A program made the translations under genes and the position numbers. Below, piece by piece: positions 1 to 7,170 of a DNA stretch of 64,000 nt (its first letter is position 1; the number at the start of each line of letters is the position of its first letter). A model generated the notes under the pieces. That model was not told the DNA's origin. It was given only the letters and a program-made list of their open reading frames with translations, and did no database searches. Origin of the DNA: Paracoccus denitrificans (GTDB taxonomy: Bacteria; Pseudomonadota; Alphaproteobacteria; Rhodobacterales; Rhodobacteraceae); NCBI GenBank assembly GCA_005768755.1, contig VAFL01000002.1:1-64000 (forward strand). The letters run 5' to 3'.

Positions 1-366
1 CCATGAAACGCGCCCCTCGCAGCCTTCAACACCATGTTTTATATAGGAAATATAATGGTCAGGACAGCGAAATCAGCGCCTTACTTGGGAAATGTGGGTG
101 GAAGAAGCAGGGATCACGGCATTTGCCCCGGATGGGCAAGAGTTCAGGCTTCTGTTCCTGCGCATCGAGGTCGAGAAAGTTTTTGGTAAGCCGCCCGGCT
201 AGCGGACGCTATAGCAGCAGTGTGCCGACGAACTCGCCGAGGGGAAAACGTCAGCGAGAATTCGTCCGGGGCTATTCTGCTGATATATAAATAAAATGTT
301 ATTTCCAGAAAACGGATGGTGTGAAATCCGGAAAAGGGATGATGTGACTGACATGTCTTGGTGGAA
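1..366. other. AT-richer intergenic left edge beside tRNA-Pro
   Basis: No convincing gene lies in these 366 bases. The part around 285-310 is conspicuously AT-rich compared with the rest of the window. A short plus-strand frame, ATG 92 to TAG 202 (36 codons, including a GITAFAPDG stretch), reads like the tail of a real protein but has an in-frame stop at 53-55 and no upstream extension. It could be a remnant or chance. The region lies directly beyond the 3' end of a tRNA gene, a common place for integration scars. Confidence 0.4.
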
Positions 367-443
367 TGGTCGGGGCGAGAGGATTCGAACCTCCGGCCTA
401 CGGTACCCAAAACCGTCGCGCTACCAGGCTGCGCCACGCCCCG
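367..443 (-). tRNA. tRNA-Pro (anticodon TGG)
   Basis: On the minus strand a 77-nt cloverleaf reads from CGGGGCGTGGCGCAGCCTGG to an encoded CCA. The acceptor arms CGGGGCG and CGCCCCG pair. The anticodon stem ACGGT/ACCGT encloses the loop TTTGGGT, giving anticodon TGG for proline. The T-arm carries GGTTCGAATCC. It lies 40 bp downstream of the DUF192 gene in the same orientation and has no obvious promoter of its own, so it may be processed from a longer transcript. Confidence 0.96.
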
Positions 444-483
444 ACGTGCTGCTTCTAACCACTGTTTTCGGGCAGGGAAAGCC

Positions 484-990
484 CTATTGACACGGTTCGA
501 CAGCTTGATCCTGATCAAGGGCCGGAAATGCCATGCCCATGCCTTTCTTTAGGCCAAGGCGTTCGGCCTCTCCGCCAGCGATTTCCAGCACCATCAGTCG
601 GTTCGGATCGGCATCGCCAGGAAGATTGCCGGGCACCGGTGTCAGGTCCAGCGGCACCGCCGAAGGGTGGATATGACGGATCGTGCCGCGCTCATCCATG
701 AAGATCATGTCCAGAGGAATCAGCGTGTTCTTCATCCAGAAAGACGCGGGTCGCGGGCTTTCGTAAATGAACAGCATCCCCGTCATAGCGGGAAGTTCCT
801 TGCGGAACATAAGGCCTTTGGCGCGTTCGGCGGGTTCGTCAGCGACCTCGACCGCGATGCGGACGTTGGCATCGGGGAAAAGCGCAAGGTCGGGACGACA
901 CTGACTGGCAGCCGCCGATCCGACCAGGCCAAACGTGGCCAGCACCCCAAGACCGAATGCGCGGCAGGAAAACAGGGCAAACGCTTTCAT
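484..990 (-). CDS. DUF192 family exported protein
   Basis: This 168-residue protein starts with a signal peptide (residues 1-28, hydrophobic core ending near SAAAS). A DUF192 domain follows at about 38-158, with the family-typical ERAKGLMFRKEL stretch and SFWMKNTLIPLDMIF. The family is small, secreted and of unknown function; some archaeal members have known structures. The ATG overlaps the stop of the cold-shock gene by four bases (987-990), so the two are translationally coupled. tRNA-Pro follows 40 bp downstream. The family call is firm and the role is unknown. Confidence 0.88.
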   Translation of the reverse strand: MKAFALFSCRAFGLGVLATFGLVGSAAASQCRPDLALFPDANVRIAVEVADEPAERAKGLMFRKELPAMTGMLFIYESPRPASFWMKNTLIPLDMIFMDERGTIRHIHPSAVPLDLTPVPGNLPGDADPNRLMVLEIAGGEAERLGLKKGMGMAFPALDQDQAVEPCQ

Positions 991-1619
991 TCGTCGCCTG
1001 ACCTGACAGGATCGGGATCAGACTCAGTGTCTATCGGCTCTGCCAGCCCGATCTGACCGATATCGTCATCGCTGAATTCTGCCGGATCGGTTTCCGCACT
1101 TCCGCGTTCCCAGGCCGCGATCTGTGCCGCCATCAGCCCGCGCCGGCCGTCGACGACCCGCAATGCCACCGCCTCGCCCACGCCCAGGTCGGACAGACCG
1201 GAATGGCGAAGAACCTCGCTGTGCAGAAAGACATCGCCCGAGCGGCCAAAGAGATTGGCAAATCCGAACCCCTTGCCCTTGTCGAACCATTTGACCCTCG
1301 CAGGAAGGAACGGCAGCGCGTTCAGAACTTCTGGCGGCGTGTCGGCAAGGTCGCTGATCGGAGGGCCGCCATCGTGATCAGGCGGCTCGATCGAGACAAT
1401 CTTGACGGCTTGCAGACCCCGCGTGGTGTGCTGGACCTGCACAGTGATCCGCGCCCTGTCGGCGACTGAACCCTGGCCAAAATTCCGCAGAACATTTGTG
1501 TGTAACAGGATATCCGGTCCGGCCTCATCGCTGATGATGAATCCGAATCCGCGCACGGGATCGAACCATTTGATCGACCCGCTGACCTCGGTAACAACAG
1601 TTTCGTCGGCTATCGTCAT
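987..1619 (-). CDS. Two-domain cold-shock protein
   Basis: Two cold-shock domains lie in tandem, at about residues 14-78 and 106-170. Each has the nucleic-acid-binding motifs: RNP1 as RGFGFI (23-28) and KGFGFA (116-121), RNP2 as ILLHT (37-41) and VFLHS (130-134). The acidic tail (about 174-210) is rich in Asp and Glu. Classical CspA proteins are about 70 residues with one domain; this doubled 210-residue form is common in alphaproteobacteria. It should bind single-stranded RNA or DNA, as an RNA chaperone or stationary-phase regulator. The Shine-Dalgarno before ATG 1619 is weak (AAGCGGT). It leads a unit with the DUF192 gene. Confidence 0.9.
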   Translation of the reverse strand: MTIADETVVTEVSGSIKWFDPVRGFGFIISDEAGPDILLHTNVLRNFGQGSVADRARITVQVQHTTRGLQAVKIVSIEPPDHDGGPPISDLADTPPEVLNALPFLPARVKWFDKGKGFGFANLFGRSGDVFLHSEVLRHSGLSDLGVGEAVALRVVDGRRGLMAAQIAAWERGSAETDPAEFSDDDIGQIGLAEPIDTESDPDPVRSGDE

Positions 1620-1790
1620 AATACCGCTTTACACTTGCACCACGCCGCCGCGCGACGCCTACAGACTCGAGTTTCTTGGCAGAATACTCACATAACTGGC
1701 GCAGCTAGTCCCCATCAAAATACATAAGTTGACGTAAAGTAAATGAGGCGCAAGTCCATACATTTCAATCATATAAATTTCTCTGCCCGC

Positions 1791-2435
1791 TTACGGCGCT
1801 AAACGTGTAACCGCCCAGGGGCCAACTTCTTCCGAATCAATCCGTTCTTGTAAGCCAGCACGGCGCCATTGGAAACGGTCATGCAGCCGAAACTGTCCGT
1901 CGGCCCAGAACTCGATCTGAACAGGGGTGATGCGAAAGCCACCCCAGAACGGCGGACGCGCGGGGGCCGCGCCGTGGCGAAGCCCTTCCCGCGCGACGGC
2001 CTGCATCAGCGTGGCACGCGACGCCAGCGGTCGGCTTTGCCGGGATGCCCAGGCCCCAATACGACTTTGCAGGGCGCGGCTGGCATAATAGTCGTCTGCT
2101 TGAGGTCCGTCTTCGCGTGTGACCGTTCCGCGCACCCTGATCTGCCTTCGCAGCGATTTCCAGTGCATGACGAAGGCCGCATTGCCGGTCGCTTCGATCT
2201 GCCGTCCCTTGGCGCTGTCATAATTGGTATAGAAGACGAAGGCACCGTCACCCGCACCGCGACGTTCGATCTCCTTGAGAAGGACCATCCGCACATCGGG
2301 CATACCTGCTGCATCGACGGTGGCCAATGCCATCGCATTGGCATCATTGGGTTCGCTGGCCTGCGCTTCGGCCAGCCAGTCCTGTGCTATAATGAACGGA
2401 TCTTCGCCTGCGAATATCCCGTTTCGTGCGCTCAT
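1791..2435 (-). CDS. pdxH: Pyridoxamine 5'-phosphate oxidase
   Basis: The enzyme oxidises pyridoxine or pyridoxamine 5'-phosphate to pyridoxal 5'-phosphate with FMN and oxygen, the last step of B6 salvage and synthesis. The 214-residue length is normal for PdxH. Family signatures are visible: the FMN-binding MVLLKEI segment, the RRQIRVRGTVTR strand, and the C-terminal FRLHDRFQWRR followed by a terminal TRLAP. It is divergent from fabI across about 58 bp, which must hold both promoters. Several PLP enzymes in the window (Alr and an aminotransferase) would use its product. Confidence 0.95.
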   Translation of the reverse strand: MSARNGIFAGEDPFIIAQDWLAEAQASEPNDANAMALATVDAAGMPDVRMVLLKEIERRGAGDGAFVFYTNYDSAKGRQIEATGNAAFVMHWKSLRRQIRVRGTVTREDGPQADDYYASRALQSRIGAWASRQSRPLASRATLMQAVAREGLRHGAAPARPPFWGGFRITPVQIEFWADGQFRLHDRFQWRRAGLQERIDSEEVGPWAVTRLAP

Positions 2436-2493
2436 GCTTGATGCCCCCCGGCCTTTGGCCTAATCCTGCCAAAAAGGTAAGACGGAGAGGGGC

Positions 2494-3330
2494 ATGTCAA
2501 GCAGCGAACGAAGCGGCCTTATGGTCGGCAAGCGCGGCCTTATCATGGGGCTGGCCAACGACAAGTCGATCGCCTGGGGCATTGCGAAGGCCCTTGCCGA
2601 TCAGGGCGCCGAGATCGCGCTGTCCTATCAGGGCGAAGCGATGAAGAAACGCGCCGAGCCGCTGGCGAAGGAATTGGGCAGCGACCTGCTGTTCGATTGC
2701 GATGTCTCCAACGAACAAACCGTCGCCGATATGTTCGACGCCATCGGCAATGCGTGGGGCAGCATCGACTTTCTGGTCCATGCCATCAGCTATTCCGACA
2801 AGGAACAGCTGCGCGGTCGTTATGTCGACACCACGCATGACAACTTCGTGAAAACGATGGATATCTCGGTCTATTCCTTCACGATGGTTGCGCGCCATGC
2901 AGCGGCAATGATGACCAATGGTGGCTCCATGGTCACGCTGACCTATTACGGGGCCGAGCGCGTGATGCCGCATTACAATGTCATGGGCGTGGCGAAGTCT
3001 GCCCTTGAGGCGTCGGTCCGGTACCTGGCCGAGGATCTGGGCAAGGATGGTATCCGCGTCAACGCGATTTCAGCCGGGCCGATCAAGACGCTGGCCGCTT
3101 CGGGGATCGGCGATTTCCGTTATATCCTGAAATGGAACGAGCTGAATTCGCCGCTGCGCCGCAATGTCACACAGGACGAGGTCGGTAAATCCGCACTGTA
3201 TTTGCTGTCAGATCTGGGCAGCGGTGTGACAGGCGAAACCCATCATGTCGACGCGGGCTATCACCTGGTTGGCATGAAGGCCGTCGATGCCCCGGACATC
3301 GACGTCGTGTCCGGACGCAAGGACAGCTGA
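2494..3330 (+). CDS. fabI: Enoyl-[acyl-carrier-protein] reductase (NADH)
   Basis: FabI performs the last reduction of each fatty acid elongation cycle. It is an SDR-fold protein of 278 residues with the nucleotide-binding segment GLANDKSIAWGIAKALA near 19-35. Aligning LTYYGAERVMPHYNVMGVAK with E. coli FabI puts the active-site residues at Tyr151, Tyr161 and Lys168, with the spacing of the triclosan-sensitive family. A GGAGAGGGG ribosome site precedes ATG 2494. A LysE-type exporter and a phosphoribosyltransferase follow on the same strand, the exporter with no gap. Confidence 0.95.
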   Translation: MSSSERSGLMVGKRGLIMGLANDKSIAWGIAKALADQGAEIALSYQGEAMKKRAEPLAKELGSDLLFDCDVSNEQTVADMFDAIGNAWGSIDFLVHAISYSDKEQLRGRYVDTTHDNFVKTMDISVYSFTMVARHAAAMMTNGGSMVTLTYYGAERVMPHYNVMGVAKSALEASVRYLAEDLGKDGIRVNAISAGPIKTLAASGIGDFRYILKWNELNSPLRRNVTQDEVGKSALYLLSDLGSGVTGETHHVDAGYHLVGMKAVDAPDIDVVSGRKDS

Positions 3331-3940
3331 TCTGATTGGCCTCGACTCCTATCTGGCGCTGATCGGCCTGATCTCGGTTGCGTTGCTGTCTCCGGGGCCG
3401 GCCATCGTGGCTGCGATCCAGACATCGTTCTCGCGCGGGCGCGAAGTCGCCCTGCCCTTCGGGCTTGGTCTGGCGGTTGGGGCGTCGCTATGGTGCCTGT
3501 TTGCCATCGCCGGGCTGTCGCTGATCTTCAAGACCCATCCGCAAGTCTATTTCGCCGTGAAGATCATTGGCGGAATTTACATTCTTTGGGTGGCGCTTGG
3601 CCTTTGGCGCGCCGCCAACGCGCCCCTGCCCGAAGCCGCCGAGAAGAAATTCGGGCGCGGCTTCATCGGCGGCATTTTGCTGAATTTGTCCAATCCCAAG
3701 CCTGCGCTGTTTTATGCGGCACTGATCCTGAAGCTGTTTCCAGGACCGCTGACGCTGACACAGAATGCCACAATCTACGCAACGGCGCTCGGGACCGAAC
3801 TGTTCTGGTATGCTACCGTCACCATCGCCATGTCGACCGCCGCGATGCGGCGGCGATACTTCGGCGCAAAATTCTGGATCGACCGTGCGGCGGCCCTTGC
3901 GCTTTTCGCACTAGGCGGCCTTCTGATATTCAAGAGCTGA
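3287..3940 (+). CDS. LysE/RhtB family amino-acid exporter
   Basis: The protein has about six hydrophobic segments and the LysE-family N-terminal pattern (ALIGLISVALLSPGPAIVAA), so it probably exports amino acids or related metabolites through the inner membrane. LSNPKPALFYAALI is the other typical motif. The start is uncertain. The only ATG in frame, 3287, lies 44 bp inside fabI and would add about 15 non-hydrophobic residues. The next in-frame candidates are CTG 3332 and ATT 3335, just after the fabI stop. The gpt start follows eight bases after its stop. The substrate cannot be read from the sequence. Confidence 0.82.
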   Translation: MPRTSTSCPDARTADLIGLDSYLALIGLISVALLSPGPAIVAAIQTSFSRGREVALPFGLGLAVGASLWCLFAIAGLSLIFKTHPQVYFAVKIIGGIYILWVALGLWRAANAPLPEAAEKKFGRGFIGGILLNLSNPKPALFYAALILKLFPGPLTLTQNATIYATALGTELFWYATVTIAMSTAAMRRRYFGAKFWIDRAAALALFALGGLLIFKS

Positions 3941-3948
3941 GAGAAAAC

Positions 3949-4455
3949 ATGACCGACTCGCATCTTCTGCCCCATGAAAAAGGTTTTCATGTCAGCTGGG
4001 ATCAGCTTCACCGCGACGCCCGCGCACTTGCCTGGCGGCTTGACGGCAATCCGTGGCGCGCGATCGTCGGTGTGACACGCGGCGGCATGGTCCCGGCGAT
4101 GATCGTCGCGCGGGAATTGGACATCCGCACCATCGATACGATCTCCATCAAGTCCTACAAGGGCGTGGGCGCCGAGGCGGGTCAAAGTGATCTTCAGGTT
4201 CTCAAGCAGCCCGATGCGGAATTGATGCGCGACGGTGACGGAATCCTTGTCGTGGACGATCTTGTCGATTCGGGACGCACGCTGGAGTTGATTCGCGAGA
4301 TGTATCCAAAGGCGCATTTTGCGACCGTTTACGCCAAGCCCAAGGGCAAGCCGATGGTCCAGTCCTATGTGACCGAGGTCAGCCAGGACACGTGGATATT
4401 CTTTCCCTGGGACATGGCGTTGCAGTATGTGCGCCCCTATCGTGGCGACGATTAA
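3949..4455 (+). CDS. gpt: Xanthine phosphoribosyltransferase
   Basis: This type I phosphoribosyltransferase of 168 residues salvages xanthine and guanine to nucleotides. The PRPP-binding motif is GILVVDDLVDSGRT at about 98-111, and the TRGGMVPA loop lies at 43-50. ATG 3949 is preceded by GAGA and gives a length close to E. coli Gpt; a longer in-frame reading begins inside lysE and is not supported. It is the last gene of the fabI-lysE-gpt run. The purine specificity follows overall resemblance to bacterial Gpt and was not tested. Confidence 0.9.
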   Translation: MTDSHLLPHEKGFHVSWDQLHRDARALAWRLDGNPWRAIVGVTRGGMVPAMIVARELDIRTIDTISIKSYKGVGAEAGQSDLQVLKQPDAELMRDGDGILVVDDLVDSGRTLELIREMYPKAHFATVYAKPKGKPMVQSYVTEVSQDTWIFFPWDMALQYVRPYRGDD

Positions 4456-4567
4456 TTCAACATATCATATAGTTATGCGCCCATTTCTGCATGTCCGAAA
4501 TAGTTCCATCTTATGGCGCAAAAGTTTTACGGAACCAGAATGACTGACTACGGATTGGTCGGGTGAT

Positions 4568-4590
4568 GCGGGTGTCAGCACGGCACCCGC
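4568..4590 (+). promoter_or_regulatory. 5' leader stem-loop before the PRC-barrel gene
   Basis: GCGGGTG at 4568-4574 pairs perfectly with CACCCGC at 4584-4590 around a nine-base loop, ten bases ahead of the GAGGAG ribosome site. No U-run follows, so it is not a terminator. A role in mRNA stability or translation is possible and untested. Confidence 0.45.
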
Positions 4591-4613
4591 GAACCGAACT
4601 GAGGAGTAGTCAC

Positions 4614-5507
4614 ATGCGTAACATCCTTCTGACCACCGCTCTGGTCCTGCCGCTTTCCGGTTTTGCTTTCGCGCAAACTTCGGACACGGCGGCGACGCCG
4701 GAAACTGCCGCAGAAGCAACGACTGAAGCAGCCGACGCGACGGCAGATGCCGCTGCTGATACCGCAGAAGCGGCTGCTGACACGGCAGAAAACGCCGCCG
4801 ACGCAGCTGGCGAAGCTGCCGCCGACGCTGCCGATGCAACGGCTGACACTGCCTCCGACGCTGCCGACGCAACGGCTGATGCTGCCGCAGACGCAACTGA
4901 CGCGACAGCGGATGCTGCGGCGGATACTGCCGATGCAGCGGCCGACACCGCTGATGCTGCGGCGGACACCGCCGAGGATGCAGCAGCCGATGCTGATGCC
5001 GCCGCCGAAGATGTTGCTGAATCTGCCGAAGACGCGGAAGAAGCTGCGCTGGAAGCCGAGATGGCCAGCAGCGACAAGATCGCCCGTGAACAGGCTGGCA
5101 ACGAGCTTCGCGTCGACTGGATTACCGGCGCCAGCGTTACCTCGCCCGCCGACGAAGCGATCGGTGAGGTTCGCGACGTCATGGTTGACGCCGAATCGGG
5201 CCAGATGATCGCTGCGATCATCGGTGTCGGTGGCTTCCTGGGCATCGGTGAAAAGCAGATCGCTGTTCCGTGGGATCAACTGACCATCAACTATGATGCG
5301 CAGGAGATCACCACCGAGCTTAGCAAGGAAGAAGCTCAGGCTGCACCTGAATATGTCTTCCGCGAGCGTGAAGCAGCCCCTGCCCCCGCCGCCGATCCCG
5401 CAGCGGCACCGGCTGACCCGGCTGCAGCACCTGCGGCAGCAGACCCGGCCGCAGCGCCTGCCGATCCGGCAGCACCCGCTGATCCGGCGGCACCCGCAGC
5501 CAACTGA
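4614..5507 (+). CDS. Exported PRC-barrel protein with Ala-rich heptad repeats
   Basis: The 297-residue protein starts at ATG 4614 behind GAGGAG, with a signal peptide ending at FAFAQ. Residues about 24-140 are nearly pure Ala, Asp, Thr and Glu in seven-residue units (AADTADA, AADTAEN and variants), predicted helical and resembling LEA-type proteins. A single PRC-barrel domain follows at about 164-226 (VDWITGASV, IGEVRDVMVDAESGQ, GVGGFLGIGEKQIAVPW). The tail is a PADPAA-type Pro/Ala repeat. PRC-barrel proteins of this kind sit in the envelope and are often stress-induced. Sugar, peptidoglycan or metal binding would be a guess. Confidence 0.85.
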   Translation: MRNILLTTALVLPLSGFAFAQTSDTAATPETAAEATTEAADATADAAADTAEAAADTAENAADAAGEAAADAADATADTASDAADATADAAADATDATADAAADTADAAADTADAAADTAEDAAADADAAAEDVAESAEDAEEAALEAEMASSDKIAREQAGNELRVDWITGASVTSPADEAIGEVRDVMVDAESGQMIAAIIGVGGFLGIGEKQIAVPWDQLTINYDAQEITTELSKEEAQAAPEYVFREREAAPAPAADPAAAPADPAAAPAAADPAAAPADPAAPADPAAPAAN

Positions 5508-5524
5508 TCACCGGTATCATTGCC

Positions 5525-5555
5525 AAAAGGGCGGCCCTCGGGCCGCCCTTCTTTC
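5525..5555. terminator. Bidirectional rho-independent terminator
   Basis: AAGGGCGGCC (5527-5536) pairs perfectly with GGCCGCCCTT (5541-5550) around the tetraloop CTCG. A T-containing tail follows on the plus strand and TTTT on the minus strand. It sits between the convergent PRC-barrel gene and trpE and can serve both. Confidence 0.88.
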
Positions 5556-5653
5556 ATGCCGTTAGCTGGGATCGGGTTTCGGGATTGCTTCGGCGGGATG
5601 GACGTCTTTTTAACCATCCCCACCCACGCCCGCCGGTTATCGCCAGAATTGCC

Positions 5654-7168
5654 CTAGCCGTTCCCTCGCACGAAGCGGGTGGCTTCCTCGGCGGCGCGCT
5701 GCAGGGCACGAGACTTGTTCACCGTCTCCTGAAACTCGCTTTCGGGATCGCTGTCGTAAACCACGCCGCCGCCCGCCTGAATATACAGTTGGCCGTTCTT
5801 GATGACCCCGGTGCGCAGCGCGATGCACATGTCCATCTCGCCATTGGCGGCGAAATAGCCGACCGCACCGCCATAGACGCCGCGCTTCTCCGGTTCCAAC
5901 TCGTCGATGATTTCCATCGCGCGGACTTTTGGCGCACCCGACACGGTCCCCGCCGGAAGTCCCGCCAGCAACGCCGACAGTGCATCCTCGCCCTCTCGCA
6001 ATTCGCCGACCACGTTCGAGACGATATGCATGACATGGCTGTAGCGTTCGATCACGAATTGCTCTGTCGGGGTGACAGTGCCGATTTTTGCGACCCGGCC
6101 GACATCGTTGCGGCCCAGATCCAGCAGCATGAGATGCTCGGCCAGTTCCTTCTGATCGCCCAAGAGATCGGCTTCCAACGCGCGATCCTCGGCCTCGTTC
6201 GCGCCGCGCGGGCGGGTGCCGGCAATAGGGCGGATGGTGACTTCGCCATCGCGCAGCCGCACCAGGATTTCGGGGCTGGCGCCGACGATCTGAAAGCCGC
6301 CTTCGGCAGGTTCGAGGTTCAGGAAAAACATGAAGGGCGAAGGGTTGGTGCGTCGCAGACTGCGATACAGTGCGAACGGCGGCAGCGGGAAATCCATCGC
6401 CCAACGCTGCGCGGGCACGACCTGGAAGATGTCGCCGGCGCGGATATAATCCTTCGCCTTCTCGACCGCCGCCAGATAGCCGTCATGACTGAAATTCGAT
6501 TGCGGCTCGCCGATCTGCTGCATGCCGCCCATCTCTCGTGGTTCGTGCGGCAGGCGGTCAAGGCTGCGAAGTGCCTCGGTCAGACGTTCGGCCGCCTGCG
6601 CGTATGCCGCCCGTGCGGGGACGGCCGGATCATGCCAGACCGGGGCGCACAGCGTCACCTCGCCCTTCACGCCGTCCAGCACCGCAACTACGGACGGCCG
6701 GGTAAGCATCGCATCCGGCACGCCGATCGGATCAGGGTTCACGTTCGGCAGGTTTTCGACAAGCCGGATCATGTCGTAACCCAGATAGCCGAACAGGCCG
6801 GCCGCCGCAGCGGGCACACCGTCCGGCATTTCGATCCGACTCTCTGCAATCAGTGCTCGCAGGCTTTCCAGCGCCGGGCGCATATCATCCGTGAAAACAT
6901 CGGAATAGCGCGCCTCGCGATTGATGCGGGCCTGCCCGGCGCGGCATTCCCAGATCACATCAGGCTTCATGCCGATAATCGAATAGCGGCCCCGCACCTC
7001 GCCGCCGGTGACGCTTTCAAGCACGAAGCTGTTTGGCGCTGCTTCGGCCAGTTTCAGCATCAGGCTGACCGGCGTGTCCAGATCGGCCGCAAGGCGCATC
7101 GTCAGAAGCTGGTTCCGCCCGGCATCCCATCCGGGCGCGAAAGCGTCGAAATCAGGGACGATCTTCAT
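5654..7168 (-). CDS. trpE: Anthranilate synthase component I
   Basis: TrpE converts chorismate to anthranilate using ammonia from TrpG, the committed step to tryptophan. About 504 residues are read. The N-terminal feedback region has FVLESVTGGEVRGRYS, whose Leu-Glu-Ser matches the tryptophan-binding LLES element. The catalytic half carries GASPEILVRL, IAGTRPRG, LMLLDLGRND and GTVSGAPK. ATG 7168 gives the usual N-terminus; GTG 7174 in the same frame overlaps the upstream stop as GTGA and is an alternative. It follows the PpiD-like gene directly and lies over 4 kb from trpG, on the opposite strand. Confidence 0.96.
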   Translation of the reverse strand: MKIVPDFDAFAPGWDAGRNQLLTMRLAADLDTPVSLMLKLAEAAPNSFVLESVTGGEVRGRYSIIGMKPDVIWECRAGQARINREARYSDVFTDDMRPALESLRALIAESRIEMPDGVPAAAAGLFGYLGYDMIRLVENLPNVNPDPIGVPDAMLTRPSVVAVLDGVKGEVTLCAPVWHDPAVPARAAYAQAAERLTEALRSLDRLPHEPREMGGMQQIGEPQSNFSHDGYLAAVEKAKDYIRAGDIFQVVPAQRWAMDFPLPPFALYRSLRRTNPSPFMFFLNLEPAEGGFQIVGASPEILVRLRDGEVTIRPIAGTRPRGANEAEDRALEADLLGDQKELAEHLMLLDLGRNDVGRVAKIGTVTPTEQFVIERYSHVMHIVSNVVGELREGEDALSALLAGLPAGTVSGAPKVRAMEIIDELEPEKRGVYGGAVGYFAANGEMDMCIALRTGVIKNGQLYIQAGGGVVYDSDPESEFQETVNKSRALQRAAEEATRFVRGNG

Positions 7169-7170
7169 GG

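Noticed and set aside
144..518. 124-codon minus-strand frame covering tRNA-Pro
   Set aside because: It runs straight through the tRNA, so the coding reading is an artefact.
4575..5279. Long minus-strand open frames opposite the PRC-barrel gene
   Set aside because: The Ala/Asp/Thr repeat gives open antisense frames by composition. They have no ribosome site and read as Ser/Arg/Cys-rich low complexity.
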